From Hesseltinella vesiculosa (Eukaryota > Mucoromycota > Mucoromycetes > Mucorales > Cunninghamellaceae), in NCBI GenBank assembly GCA_002104935.1, contig MCGT01000017.1:124001-188000 (forward strand): 64,000 bases of DNA. Reading direction: 5' to 3'. Position 1 is the first letter of the stretch. Every line of letters begins with the position of its first letter. The notes below the pieces were generated by a model, which saw nothing but the letters and a program-made list of their open reading frames with translations, was not told the DNA's origin and made no database searches. A program made the translations under genes and the position numbers. This document shows positions 1 through 10,174 of this stretch, one piece after another.

Positions 1-1503
1 CTTGTGACCTTGGAGAGCGAGTTCTCCTCACCACCTGTTGCAGCTTTTTGGAAAAAGCATACTGATCCTTCACCTGTGGACTTGCCTCTGTTCCCTTTTA
101 TGCGTCAAATCGGTTTCTACTTGAAAGATGGCGCCTTGGACCGATGCAAAGCTACCTTCAGCCGCCTGGCCTCGGTCATGCTCGCTGGCTATCAGTTACA
201 GTGCCTGACACACCTCTACCCCATCGCCACTCCTGCTTTATTCGCTGCACTGCGAACCTTGACACTCTCGGGCTTCAAAGGTGATGATACCCTGGATGCA
301 TCGGTACTGATCTGGCTCCAACAGCAATGCCCTCGTCTTCGTTGTCTATTCCTCCGTGACCTCTGGTTCTCCAAGTCAAGCATGATTGCTTCGCTGCCTG
401 TCCATACCTCTGTCGATTCATTGACCTTGAGCCGAATCCATTTCCGAACAAGTGTCGGCCTGCAGGTGTTTGCGTCGATGTACCCCGCCTTGCAAAAGCT
501 CTCCTTGAGTGTCGAGATTGACCATGACAACCCTCCCTACTTGCCCCAGATCAACTATCACGAAAATTACGATGACTGGAACCGAGTTGCACACGAGCTA
601 GCAGAACATGTCTTGAATTGGGTTGTTAGCTGCGCCTGTTTGAAAGCACTTTTATTAATGCATTCAGATTCCAACTTCATCCTGGCCAGTGTCTTGGAAA
701 AACTGATCCATATGGCTAGCCTTGGCACCTGGGATTGTCGCCTGAATCAATTGGCGGTAGATGGAGGTGACCGTTTACAAATCACTGAACCCCAACGTCT
801 CTTTGAGAGCGGTGCCATGATAAAACAGCTTGATTCATTACACCTGTCATCGTCTTGCGATCGAATGCCACTGATTGATTTCGAAGACTTCTCGTGCCAC
901 CGCGCGTCTCTGTTTCCGCCATGCACCATCCACCCCGACACCCTGGTCAACCTGACCAATCTCTGTTTGGAAAGTAGAGCCTCTCGCCTACCCAAGACAG
1001 CGTTGAGTTGGCTGCTGCATTTATGCCCCAAACTAAGGTCGCTTGTCCTCCGCGGCTTTGTCCTCCAGCCTATTCTCTGCAGCTCTCACTTTCCAGATTT
1101 GGAAGTTGCCAGAGTTGATCTTACCGAGCTTGTCATTGACCAGTGCATTGCCACCAATGCGGAACATTTATTTTTTCTCCTCCATACCTCCTCTCGGCTG
1201 TCCTTCCTGACCTTGACCCGTGTTGATCTTTTGAAGTCGAACCCCAAGCCTCTCCTGGATATCCCTCACCTCCAACTGGAATGCCTGCGACTTGCAGCTG
1301 TCACCCTGGACGGCAACGTGTGCTCATCCTTGTGCCTTGTCGAATGCAGTGGGTCTTCCCGAAAGACCCAGCTTGTCCCCCCCTCGGATGTCCGCCGTGG
1401 AAAGGCCCCCGACTCTTCCAACACAGGTCGTATGCTGCGAGTCCATTGTAGGCATGTTGCGCAAGTCAGATTTGCTCAAACAAGCCGTTTCCTTCCCTAT
1501 TAA
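1..1503 (+). CDS. F-box/LRR array protein, 5' end outside window
   Basis: Open from the first base of the window; the visible 500 residues align with the central and C-terminal parts of the complete neighbours (3554, 14449), so the F-box and first about 100 residues lie to the left. Shared landmarks are 'DLPLFPFMRQIGFYL', the 'LIWLQQQCPRLRCLFLRDL' repeat, 'LFPPCTIHPDTLVNLTNL' and a C-terminal 'LRVHCRHVAQVRF'. Leucine periodicity is that of LRR proteins. Inferred role, from the paralogues: substrate receptor of an SCF-type ubiquitin ligase. Stop at 1501-1503, with an AATAAA-like signal about 30 nt later. No intron. The annotated start cannot be given. Confidence 0.75.
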   Translation, partial: LVTLESEFSSPPVAAFWKKHTDPSPVDLPLFPFMRQIGFYLKDGALDRCKATFSRLASVMLAGYQLQCLTHLYPIATPALFAALRTLTLSGFKGDDTLDASVLIWLQQQCPRLRCLFLRDLWFSKSSMIASLPVHTSVDSLTLSRIHFRTSVGLQVFASMYPALQKLSLSVEIDHDNPPYLPQINYHENYDDWNRVAHELAEHVLNWVVSCACLKALLLMHSDSNFILASVLEKLIHMASLGTWDCRLNQLAVDGGDRLQITEPQRLFESGAMIKQLDSLHLSSSCDRMPLIDFEDFSCHRASLFPPCTIHPDTLVNLTNLCLESRASRLPKTALSWLLHLCPKLRSLVLRGFVLQPILCSSHFPDLEVARVDLTELVIDQCIATNAEHLFFLLHTSSRLSFLTLTRVDLLKSNPKPLLDIPHLQLECLRLAAVTLDGNVCSSLCLVECSGSSRKTQLVPPSDVRRGKAPDSSNTGRMLRVHCRHVAQVRFAQTSRFLPY

Positions 1504-1846
1504 TATAACTGCCCTGTCATTATTACCGTAAAATAAAACGTGCACAATGACGAGGTTATTTTTTTATTTCTTATTTTGAAATCACGATAGGCGATGTCTA
1601 CCTGCACTTTGTCGAAAATCAAAGTTCAAACTGCCTTGTTCGCATCTAACAAAGACCTGCCTGCCTTTTGCCTCGAGATGACCATCACCCATCAGGTCAA
1701 CATTCAGTGAACCTGCCCTCCTAACCATCCAACTGTTCCTGGCAATGGGGAGCTGCCCGGAGTTATAAATTGCAACGCTATTTTTTTTAATTTGCTCAAT
1801 GCGCATTCTTTTTTTTGTTGTTTGTTGTTGCTTCTCAATTGTTTTC
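1504..1846. other. Intergenic stretch
   Basis: 343 nt between the first array gene and a decayed copy. It holds T-rich tracts and the TATA-like element listed separately; no coding sequence is supported. Confidence 0.5.
1759..1770 (+). promoter_or_regulatory. TATA-like box of decayed F-box copy
   Basis: CGGAGTTATAAAT lies about 80 nt before the ATG of the pseudogene at 1847. Nearly the same string recurs at 3489-3500 before the intact gene at 3554, so the promoter was copied with the gene. Assignment as a TATA box is inference from sequence and position. Confidence 0.35.
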
Positions 1847-2877
1847 ATGACAATGCCATTGGAGGTAGTCGGTCATGTCCTTCAACATTGAAGGCGTCAC
1901 CATTTGTATATCATGACTACTATGTCACGCGCTTGGTATCGACTGTCCCTTGATATTATGTATCGAAATGTTTAGCTCGAAACATCAATTTGATCAATCC
2001 ATTGCAGTATGACACTCCAACCTCTGCCTCTTGCCAACTACGAAGCTATCCGTGTTATTTGTTTTAAAGGCAAACGTTGCTCGGTAAAAAGCGTCTCAGT
2101 TGCTCTTGATCTAACCATCCTTGGACCCCTCTGCCCTCGTCTTGAAAAGGTTTCCAATGCGACAATGAAGGATGCCGTTGCGCCAGCTTCTCATCCTGCT
2201 ACTTGGCTACAAAACGTGCTATCTATTGTTAGTGTAAACCTGCCTCCGTTCCCTTTACACACTGCATTGTTACCTATCTGAAAAACCCAGTCTTTCATCT
2301 CTACAGCGCTGTTTTCGACCAGCTTAACAGACTTGCCCTCACTCCAGAACAGATGCTCTTCCAGCCAGCCCTGTAAGTGTGCCTGATTTAGTTTGACTAT
2401 CGCATCATGCCCCCATCTTTTTCACCTGTCAATGAAACGTTGCTGTCTTGATAAACCTCATTTGGATGGGACCCCACCTGCTCAAATGTCACTCAAATGA
2501 TTTACCTTTGACATGGTGGTTATTAAATCCACTGAATGGTTCCCCTCGCTCTTCTCAATGCTCCCAGATTTGTGATCATTGTACTTGTATCTATTTTTGA
2601 AGTCTGACATGCAAGGCGCTGGTGGGATGGCCCAAGGCATCTCAGACTGTACCATCGGCAGCCACTCTTTGACGTCCATCCGCATTGAATGCCTCAACGA
2701 TGAGCGCTGTGCTGGAAATACCGATAGACGAAGCGGATAATGGTACTTGGGACTGTCCCCTGAAGCATCATGCAGGTCCGCCCATTCATAAAATCCAATC
2801 CGTTGATCGTCGCCTTAAACATGACAGAAGCACCCTGCCAACTTTGGATTCCCTTTTCATGTACGAAGTGGTCTAGC
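1847..2877 (+). pseudogene. Decayed F-box/LRR array copy
   Basis: The start reads M-T-M-P-L-E-V-V-G-H-V-L-Q-H and then hits a stop; further pieces in shifting frames still match the paralogues. They include 'YRLSLDIMYRN', 'LPLANYEAIRVI', 'LDLTILGPLCPRLEKV' (about 2110-2150), 'VAPASHPATWLQN', 'FDQLNRLALTPEQM' (about 2310) and 'MAQGISDCTIGSHSLTSIRI' (about 2625-2690). Length is about half that of an intact copy, so there are large internal deletions as well as stops and frameshifts. The closest relatives by eye are the copies at 3554 and 5452. Confidence 0.85.
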
Positions 2878-3210
2878 CGAGCATGTTCTCTTGATTGGTC
2901 TGCAGCTGATCTCTAAGTATGCAAGCTTGAGACTACCCAAAGCGACACGTCGCAAAAATACTAAATAAAACGGGGTGATTGCGCCGCTTTGAGCTTTTTT
3001 TTTTTTTTTTTTTTTACTTTACTGCAGTCGCAGGCGCCATGTAAAAGATAGTGCACCGATTTATCAAATTGGATTCGCTTTTAATTTTTTTTTATTTGTA
3101 CAGAGCGTCGAAACATGATTATGGTTAAAAGCGCAGGTCTCTTGGTCATCGTGGCGAAGAGCTACGGGCGCATGAAAAATGCGTTGATGCCGCATACCAA
3201 ATTTGGCGGC
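2878..3210. other. Intergenic stretch
   Basis: Contains a run of about 20 T near 3000 preceded by 'AAACGGGGTGATTGCGCC', a string that recurs as 'AAATGGGACGATCGTGCC' before T-runs at 7258 and 10053. It is therefore a duplicated inter-gene spacer of the array. No coding sequence is supported. Confidence 0.5.
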
Positions 3211-3480
3211 GGCATTTTTTTTTTTCAAAAACGAAGAAAAAAGTAGATATGATCCACAGCACTTTTGCATGATCGAATCGATGTGAAATTTTCCATGGAT
3301 GGATATGCTTCTGAATAACGGTGATGCTGAAAGCGTCAGGTCTCTTAGTGAAGGTTGACCAGAGAACGTTTGCCACTTTCGTTTTGATAACTCCGATCCT
3401 CTAGCTTAAAAAATCGCGGTTTTTGCCAAGGGACCCCCAGGTGATCTGGTCAAAAAAATTAGCCTTGTCCTGGATATTGG
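3211..3480 (+). repeat. Dispersed repeat family, copy 1
   Basis: Diverged copy of a 250-300 nt non-coding repeat also present at 18700, 22080 (reverse), 33800 (reverse) and 35480. Shared landmarks in order: 'gatcgatgtgaaattt', 'gatgctgaaa', a 'TTTCGTTTT...ACCTCCGAT' core, an A-rich stretch, 'CCAAGGGACCCCCAGG' and 'gatctggtca'. No ORF and no clear terminal inverted repeat. A MITE or the ruin of a larger element is possible. Confidence 0.6.
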
Positions 3481-3488
3481 TTCCTATC

Positions 3489-3500
3489 GGAGTTATAAAT
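3489..3500 (+). promoter_or_regulatory. TATA-like box of F-box gene 3554
   Basis: CGGAGTTATAAAT about 60 nt before the ATG, followed by a T-run (about 3522-3537) ending 17 nt before the ATG. The same arrangement precedes the pseudogene at 1847. T-runs close to the ATG also precede the other array genes and some right-hand genes. Confidence 0.4.
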
Positions 3501-3553
3501 GGCGATAAATCAACTGCGCCCTTTTTTTTTTTTTTTGCTCCTCATTTGTTTCT

Positions 3554-5344
3554 ATGACGGTGCCCTTGGAAATCGTTGACCGCATTCTTCAGCATTTACA
3601 ACCTCATCAGTTGTTTATCACAGCTACTGTGTCAGGCGCTTGGTATCGACTGTCCCTTGATATTCTGTACCGATACATTAACATTCGCACCAGACATCAG
3701 TGGGATCAGTTCATGGCGACTTTACAATCGCTGGCTCTGGCAAATCGCGAAGCTATTCGAGTCATTGGGTTAGATCAGCGAGTATTGATATGTGAAAAAT
3801 TTCATCTTGATACTGATCTAACCATCCTCGGACCGCTCTGTCCTCGTCTTGAAGAGTTTGCCATTGTGAGGTCGAGAGATGTCTTTGTGCCAGCTTCTCA
3901 TCCAGCGACTTGGATACGAGGTGCAGCAACATCTTTTGATCGTGTTAACCTTCCTCTCTTCCCTTTCATGAGCTGCATTGGCACCTATCTGGGAGATCCA
4001 ACTCTTGATCGCTACAGTGCTGTTTTCGACCAGCTGACTAGACTTGCCCTCACCAAAGACCAGCTGCTCCGCCAGAAAAAACTGCAACAGTCGACGCTGG
4101 TGCCGGTGATGTTTCCTGCACTGCAAATACTAGAGGTCAGCTATGACGATTCAGCTAGCTCCATGCATGCGTCTGATCTAGTTTGGCTGTTGCACCACTG
4201 TCCCTGTCTTCGCCACCTGTCCCTGAAATACATATGTCTAGACAACCCTTGCTTGGCAGCTGCCCCACCTGCTCAAACTTCAGTCGAATACTTAGCCTTG
4301 AGCATGGTCGAAATTAAATCAAGTGACTGGCTACCTCTGCTTTCCTCAATGTTTCCAGCCTTGCAGGCAACCTACTTGGATTTCGATTTTACTTCTGGAT
4401 TGAATCTCACTGGTGGGCTGGCGCAAGAGATCTCAGACTGGATCATCGGTAGTCGCTCATTGACGTCACTCCGCTTTAGACGACTTGCTGGAACCTCAAC
4501 GACGAACAGTGTGATGGAAAGACTGATGGATGCGTCGAGTAATGGCACTTGGGATTGCCAGCTGAAGCATTTTTCTGTTGCCGACATGCCGCCCTCGTAT
4601 AGAGTCGAATCCGCTGATCGCTTTCTTGAATGTAATAGTAGCGCCATTCTGGGCTCGCTTGATTCGTTGCATTTGAATTTGTCCTATTTTTATTTTCCAG
4701 TCGAAAATTTGTTGTTTGACCAACACGATCTTTCCTGCTCTAGGCTATGTACGTTCCCGCCTTGCAACCTTGCACCCAGCACCTTGATCAATCTCACTTC
4801 TCTGCGCTTTCAAAAGTCCGGTGACAAAATCAAGATATCGTTGAATTGGCTGTTGCATTTGTGCCCAAATCTTCGCTCTGCCACTCTCTTTGGGTTCGTC
4901 GTTCAGGTTGATGCCTGCCAGCTCCACCATCCAAAACATTTGTCTGTCAAAACCGGCCTTGCTGAACTTGCCATCGAGAGATGCATGGTCATCCAAGCCG
5001 ACGCTTTTTTTTCATTCCTGCAGCACGACCTGCTTCGATTGTCGTCGTTGATCATGTCCAGTGTCGAATTTATGGGACTACACCCGGAACGATCCCTCGA
5101 CTTTGGCGATCGGCGCATGAAGCTTTTATGGTTTTCAGCAATCGGAACAATAAACAAATCGTGGACGTCCCTGTGCCTCGAACAAACCCAGCATTTTCGA
5201 AAATGGACCTGGTTTTCCACTCCGATGGCCACCAAGCATGGCAAACTCCTCCACCCTTCCAACCGTGAACACCCCTTCCACGTCAGGTGTGGTCTTGCTA
5301 ACCAAGTTCTCTTTAACCCACCCTCGTCGTCTTCCCTTCTTTAG
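3554..5344 (+). CDS. F-box/LRR array protein (596 aa)
   Basis: Single exon. Residues 1-45 fit an F-box: 'VPLEIVDRILQHLQPHQLF' followed by 'VSGAWYRLSLDILYRYI', i.e. L/P-x-E-I/V, LxxLxxxxL and W-x-x-L-S. The remaining 550 residues carry irregular leucine-rich repeats, e.g. 'LVWLLHHCPCLRHLSLKYI', 'MFPALQATYLDF' and 'LNWLLHLCPNLRSATLFGF'. The C-terminus bears the array signature 'FHVRCGLANQVLF'. Role inferred from family: F-box binds Skp1 and the LRR face binds a target. The ATG is chosen because all paralogues start at the same alignment position. It is intact and close to 5452, 8153 and 10175. Confidence 0.85.
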   Translation: MTVPLEIVDRILQHLQPHQLFITATVSGAWYRLSLDILYRYINIRTRHQWDQFMATLQSLALANREAIRVIGLDQRVLICEKFHLDTDLTILGPLCPRLEEFAIVRSRDVFVPASHPATWIRGAATSFDRVNLPLFPFMSCIGTYLGDPTLDRYSAVFDQLTRLALTKDQLLRQKKLQQSTLVPVMFPALQILEVSYDDSASSMHASDLVWLLHHCPCLRHLSLKYICLDNPCLAAAPPAQTSVEYLALSMVEIKSSDWLPLLSSMFPALQATYLDFDFTSGLNLTGGLAQEISDWIIGSRSLTSLRFRRLAGTSTTNSVMERLMDASSNGTWDCQLKHFSVADMPPSYRVESADRFLECNSSAILGSLDSLHLNLSYFYFPVENLLFDQHDLSCSRLCTFPPCNLAPSTLINLTSLRFQKSGDKIKISLNWLLHLCPNLRSATLFGFVVQVDACQLHHPKHLSVKTGLAELAIERCMVIQADAFFSFLQHDLLRLSSLIMSSVEFMGLHPERSLDFGDRRMKLLWFSAIGTINKSWTSLCLEQTQHFRKWTWFSTPMATKHGKLLHPSNREHPFHVRCGLANQVLFNPPSSSSLL

Positions 5345-5451
5345 TTTTGTATCGTACTACTAAAAATGGCAAGTTGAAAAAAAATGGAATAAATAAAAGA
5401 TTCTATTCAGCTTTTTTTTTTTTTTTTTTTTTTCTTTTCTGAGTTGTTTCC

Positions 5452-7189
5452 ATGACGGTGCCATTGGAAGTTGTTCGCTACATTCTTCAACATTTACAGC
5501 CTCACCAATTATGTATTACGGCTACTGTATCAGGCGCTTGGTCTCAACTGTCACTTGATATTCTGTACCGAACTATTTACATTCGCACGAAACTTCAATG
5601 GAAACGCTTTTTGGCGACATTGCAATCCTTGCCTCTTGCCAATCGCGAAGCTATCCGTGCCATTCGTTTAAGTCGGGGGGTACTGGACGGTGAATTATCC
5701 AATGTTGGTACTGACGCCTGCCCTCTTCTTGAAGACATTGCCATTGTGATGCCGAGGGATGCCATCGCGCCAGCTTCTCATCCTGCGACGTGGTTACAAA
5801 ACATGCTACAACCTGAATGCGCCGAATTACCTCTCTTTTATGCGAAACATTGGCATATATTTGGGTGAGTTAACCTTTGATCGATACAACACTGTTTTCG
5901 ACCAACTTACCAGAGTCGCCATCACCGTAGAACAGTTGCTCCGCCAGAGAAACTTACAAGAGCTGTCACCAGCGCCGGTCATGTTTCCTGCCCTTCAAAC
6001 ACTAGATGTCATTAGTGGCACGTCGACCAACTCCTTCCATGCGTCTGATCTACTATGGCTGATGCACCACTGTCCCTGCCTTCGCGACCTGTCATTGAAC
6101 GACCTCAGCTTTGATAACCCTCGCTTGACTGAAGTCCCGCCTGCTCAAACCAATGTCGAATTCTTAGCTATGAACAGCATCCAAATTAAGACGAGTAAAT
6201 GGTTCCCGTTGCTTTCCTCGATGTTCCCAGCCTTGCTGTCATTGCGCTTGGACTTCAATTTTGTAAATGGCGGGCCTCGTGTTGATAGGATAGAGAAAGG
6301 GATCTCAGACTGGATCATTGGCAACAACTCATTGACATCACTCCGCATTAGGAGATTTGAACTGGGCTGGCCGATGGTGCTAGAATATCTGATTGACGCG
6401 GCAAGAAGTGGCACTTGGAACTGTCAGCTGAAACACTTTGGTCTGTCTACAATTAATGCCTTTGACCGTCTCCTTGAACGTGATGGTCATACCTTGGTGA
6501 GCTCGCTGGATTCACTGCAACTGGATTTGTTGTTTTCTTACTTTTGGGACCTTTATCGGTCGTTTGACGAAAATGATCCTTCCAGCTTTCCGTTATGTGT
6601 GTTTCCTCCTTGCAACCTTGCAACCAGCACCTTGGCGAATCTCACAACTCTGCGTTTTAAAAAATGCGGCGAGAGAATCAAGCCATCATTGAGTTGGCTG
6701 TTGAATCTGTGCCCCAATCTCAGCTCTGCTATTCTTTGTGGGTTCATCGTTCAGATTGATGCCTGTCAGCTCCACCATCCAAACCTTATGCCAGCCAGAA
6801 CTGGCCTTACTGAACTTGCTCTCGAGACTTGTTTCATCGTCCAGGCCGATTCCTTTTTTTCATTCTTGCAGCACGACCTGCCTCGATTGTCGTCACTGAC
6901 CTTAGTCCACGCCAACATTTTTGGGCTGTCGTCTGCACCCTCCCTGGACTTTGGCGACCGGTTGATGAAGCTTTTATGCTTTGCAGGAATCAGTTCAAAA
7001 TTCAACAAGTGCTCATCACTGTGCCTTGAACAAACCCAGCATTTTAGAAGATGGTCCTGGTTTTCCTCCCCGACAAACACCAGCCAGGGTAAACTCCTCT
7101 ACCCTTCCAACCAAGAATACCCCTTCCATGTCAGATGTGGCATTGCCGACCAAGTTCTCTTTGATAAGTCCTGGTATGGATTCATGTAA
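5452..7189 (+). pseudogene. Frameshifted F-box/LRR array copy
   Basis: The start (5452) and F-box 'VPLEVVRYILQHLQPHQLC' are intact, but two deletions are visible against the neighbours. A 12-nt in-frame loss removes the 'DLTILG' region near 5715. A 5-nt loss near 5836 turns the usual 'LPLFPFMR' into a frame change. The second frame (to 7189) then continues perfectly to the C-terminal 'FHVRCGIADQVLF...SWYGFM'. All other positions read cleanly, so the break is young or a sequencing error. Without it the protein would resemble 8153 closely. Confidence 0.75.
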
Positions 7190-7305
7190 TAAAATACCCC
7201 TCTTTTCTCTCAATTTGCTTTGAATATATTCCATGCTAGCAAGAAGCTGCCAAATAAAATGGGACGATCGTGCCATCTTTTCTTTTTTTTTTTTTTTTTT
7301 TTTTT

Positions 7306-7576
7306 GGCGTTGCACTGCCAAGCCTGCCGCCAGGACGACATCATGCTGATTGTCAACGAAGATCGGACGTCTATGACCAGTCCATTTTGCCGGAGCCGCA
7401 TTGTACAGCCGAAGAAGTCAAATGGTCGAACCAACAATGGGATGTCGATGTGTCTGAACAAATCGTGCCCCACCGTGAAGCTTGGTGTCAACACCTTTGG
7501 CCGGGATACCTTGGCCGTGACCTCATTGACGTTCGCGGTGCTGGGCAGCTCCTTGACCATGAAGCACCCCTCTAAA
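7306..7576 (+). pseudogene. C-terminal relic of a Fanzor/TnpB-like nuclease
   Basis: A plus-strand frame of about 85 codons reads 'LIVNEDRTSMTSPFC', then 'CLNKSCPTVKLGVNTFGRD'. This order fits the end of TnpB/Fanzor (OrfB) proteins: the 'E-x-x-T-S' element that carries the RuvC-II glutamate, a zinc ribbon (C-x2-C ... C-x4-C) and the RuvC-III 'R-D' followed by a small helical tail. The first ribbon cysteine is replaced by serine (S-P-F-C), and nothing of the upstream catalytic domain remains, so it cannot be active. It lies between two array copies, flanked by T-runs. Family assignment is from remembered motif patterns and is not searched. Confidence 0.55.
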
Positions 7577-7713
7577 GATTCGCATCTTTTTTTTTTTTTT
7601 ACTACACCCCTTGCCTTGAGGTATGAGGGTGTGTGGTTTCCCTGTAAGTGTGACAACAGTCTCGTAAGTATCAGAAAAATTAGAAATGACCTGCCATTTT
7701 ATGATGCTGATCG

Positions 7714-7744
<31 letters not shown>

Positions 7745-7756
7745 GGCAATTATTTT

Positions 7757-7977
7757 TCTCAATGGCGACGCTTATTTCTGGTTTAAGTGTATTCGAACTA
7801 AACGACACTGTGCACACGTCGCTGTGCCTCGAGGAAACCCAACCTTCTGGAAAATGGTCCTGGTTTTCCTCCCCGACAAATACCAGTCATGGTAAACTCC
7901 TCTGCCCTTCCAATCAAGAACACCCCTTCCATGTCAGATGTGGCATTGCCGAGCAAGTTCTCTTTGATAAGTCCTGA
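7757..7977 (+). pseudogene. C-terminal fragment of an F-box/LRR copy
   Basis: About 70 codons equivalent to the last exon portion of the array proteins: 'SLCLEETQPSGKWSWFSSPT', 'GKLLCPSNQEHPFHVRC' and 'IAEQVLFDKS', ending in the normal place. There is no F-box or LRR body upstream. The Fanzor relic lies 180 nt ahead, so this is probably the far end of an array copy split or deleted by mobile DNA. Confidence 0.8.
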
Positions 7978-8152
7978 ACCAATCTCAACTAATAGAGCAT
8001 CACCTTTTGTCTCATTTGCCTTTTTGAATATCTTATGCAAACCAGAAAGTAACAAAGAGCCGACAAAAAACGAAAGCGAATAAAAATGGCTGATCACACT
8101 ACTTTTCCTCCCCTCCTTTCTTTTTTTTTTTTTTTTTAACGATTTTGCTTCC

Positions 8153-9964
8153 ATGGCAGTACCATTGGAAGTAGTCGGCTACATTCTTCAACAATTACAA
8201 CCTCACCAGTTGCTTATTACGGCTACTGTGTCATGCACTTGGTCTCGACTGTCGCTCGATATTCTATACCGAAATATTTACATTCGCACAAAAGATCAGT
8301 GGAAACACTTTTTGGTGACATTGCCATCCATACCTCTAGCCAATCGCGAAGCCATCCGGGTCCTTCGGTTGAATCAGCGAGAGATATGCCGAGAAAGCTT
8401 CAATGGTCATATTGATCTTACTATCCTCGGATCCCTCTGTCCTCGTCTTGAAGAGGTTGCCATTGTGAATTTGATGGATGCTATCGCGCTAGCTTCCCAG
8501 CCCGCTACATGGTTACAAGGTGTGTCATCTGCTGATCGTACAAACCTGCCTCTCTTCCCTTTTATGCGCTGCATTGGTACCTATGTTGACGAGCCAACCT
8601 TTGATCGTTACAGCACTGTTTTCGACCAACTGACCAGACTTGCCCTCACCAGAGAGCAGCTGCTCCACCAGAAAAACTTGCAACTGTTGTCACCTGCATC
8701 GGCGATGTTTCCTGCGCTGCAAACGCTAGATGTCAGCTTCGGCATACCGACTAACTACTTTCATGCGTCTGATATATCGACTAACTCCTTCCATGCGTCT
8801 GATCTAATATGGCTGTTGCGTCACTGTCCTTGCCTTCGCGACCTATCAATCAACAGCCTCTGTCTTGATAACTCCTACTTGGCCGATGTCCCGTCTGCTC
8901 AAACCTCCGTCAAATTCTTGGCCCTGAACTCTATCGAAATCAAGTCAAGAGAATGGTTCCCCTTGCTTTCCTCCATGTTCCCAGCTTTGCAAGAATTGCG
9001 CCTGGATTTCCAAATAAAACTTGGCATAAGTTGCGTTGATGGAATAGCAGAAAGGATCTCTGACTGGATCATTGGAAGCAGCTCTTTAACATCACTCCAC
9101 ATTTTGAAACTTGCGGGTGCCCAAACCATGACTAGTGTGCTGAAAAGATTGACGGACGCGGCAAGTAATGGCAGTTGGGACTGTCGGCTGAAGCATTTTG
9201 CCATGCTCGATGGCCTTACGTCTGAAAATAAATCCTCTGGCCGCCTCCTTGAATGTGATAGTAGTGCCTTGGTGCACTCGCTGGATTCGCTGCAAATTAG
9301 TTTGTCATATTTTTACTCTCCAGTCATTAATTGGCAGTGTGACGAAAACAATCTCTCCTGTGACCCGCTATGTATGTTTCCTCCTTGCAACCGTGCACTC
9401 AGCATCTTGGCGAGTCTCACAACTCTGCGTATTCAAAAATGGGGCGAGAAAATCAAGATATCATTGAATTTGTTGTTGCACCTGTTCCCAGCTCTTCGCT
9501 CTGTCACTCTTTGTGGGTTTATCGTTCAGATTGATGCCTGTGCGCTCCACCACCCCGACCCTATGTATGTCAGCGCTGGCCTTACCGATTTTGCTCTCCA
9601 GAATTGCACCGTCCTCCATGCTGATGCCTTTTATTCCTTCTTGCAACGCGACCAGCTCCAGTTGTCGTCGCTGATCTTGGCCGCTGTCAACTTTTTAGGT
9701 CTAACGTCTGAGCCCTCCATAGACTTTGGCGATCGGCGGATGAAGCTTTTGTGGTTTGTGGAAGTCAGTACAACAGCCAGCGTGTGTTCATCACTATGCC
9801 TTGAAGAAACCCAGCATATTGGAAAATGGACGTGGTTTTCCACTCCGACAAACACCAAGCATGGTAAACTCCTCTACCCTTCCAACCAAGAGTACCCCTT
9901 CCATGTCAGATGTGGTATTGCCGAGCAAGTTGTCTTTGATAGAACCTGGTATGGATTCATGTAA
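8153..9964 (+). CDS. F-box/LRR array protein (603 aa)
   Basis: Single exon. F-box at residues 1-45 ('VPLEVVGYILQQLQPHQLL', 'VSCTWSRLSLDILYRNI'), then LRR body and C-terminal 'FHVRCGIAEQVVF' plus 'TWYGFM'. It is about 7 residues longer than its relatives because of a fresh in-frame tandem duplication at about 8745-8805 (residues about 198-218; 'TNYFHASDI' followed by 'TNSFHASDL') in one leucine-rich repeat. A T-run ends about 15 nt before the ATG. It is probably an intact SCF receptor; the substrate cannot be guessed. Confidence 0.85.
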   Translation: MAVPLEVVGYILQQLQPHQLLITATVSCTWSRLSLDILYRNIYIRTKDQWKHFLVTLPSIPLANREAIRVLRLNQREICRESFNGHIDLTILGSLCPRLEEVAIVNLMDAIALASQPATWLQGVSSADRTNLPLFPFMRCIGTYVDEPTFDRYSTVFDQLTRLALTREQLLHQKNLQLLSPASAMFPALQTLDVSFGIPTNYFHASDISTNSFHASDLIWLLRHCPCLRDLSINSLCLDNSYLADVPSAQTSVKFLALNSIEIKSREWFPLLSSMFPALQELRLDFQIKLGISCVDGIAERISDWIIGSSSLTSLHILKLAGAQTMTSVLKRLTDAASNGSWDCRLKHFAMLDGLTSENKSSGRLLECDSSALVHSLDSLQISLSYFYSPVINWQCDENNLSCDPLCMFPPCNRALSILASLTTLRIQKWGEKIKISLNLLLHLFPALRSVTLCGFIVQIDACALHHPDPMYVSAGLTDFALQNCTVLHADAFYSFLQRDQLQLSSLILAAVNFLGLTSEPSIDFGDRRMKLLWFVEVSTTASVCSSLCLEETQHIGKWTWFSTPTNTKHGKLLYPSNQEYPFHVRCGIAEQVVFDRTWYGFM

Positions 9965-10174
9965 TAAAATACCCCCTTTTCTCTCAATTTACTTTGAATA
10001 TATCCCATGCTTGCAAGAAGCTACCGAAGAACACAACGAAAAGAACTCGAATGAAATGGGACGATCGCGCCATCTTTTTTTTTTTTTTTTTTTTTTTTTT
10101 GAGATTAGAACTCATACTCTGACAAAAAAAAGGGGGCACCTGCGCGACTTATTTGCACTTTTCTTTTTTGCTTC

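Noticed and set aside
7220..7786. 188-codon open frame with Phe runs at both ends
   Set aside because: The Phe runs are just T-tracts; only the middle (7306-7576) is protein-like, and it is annotated as a Fanzor-like relic rather than a gene.
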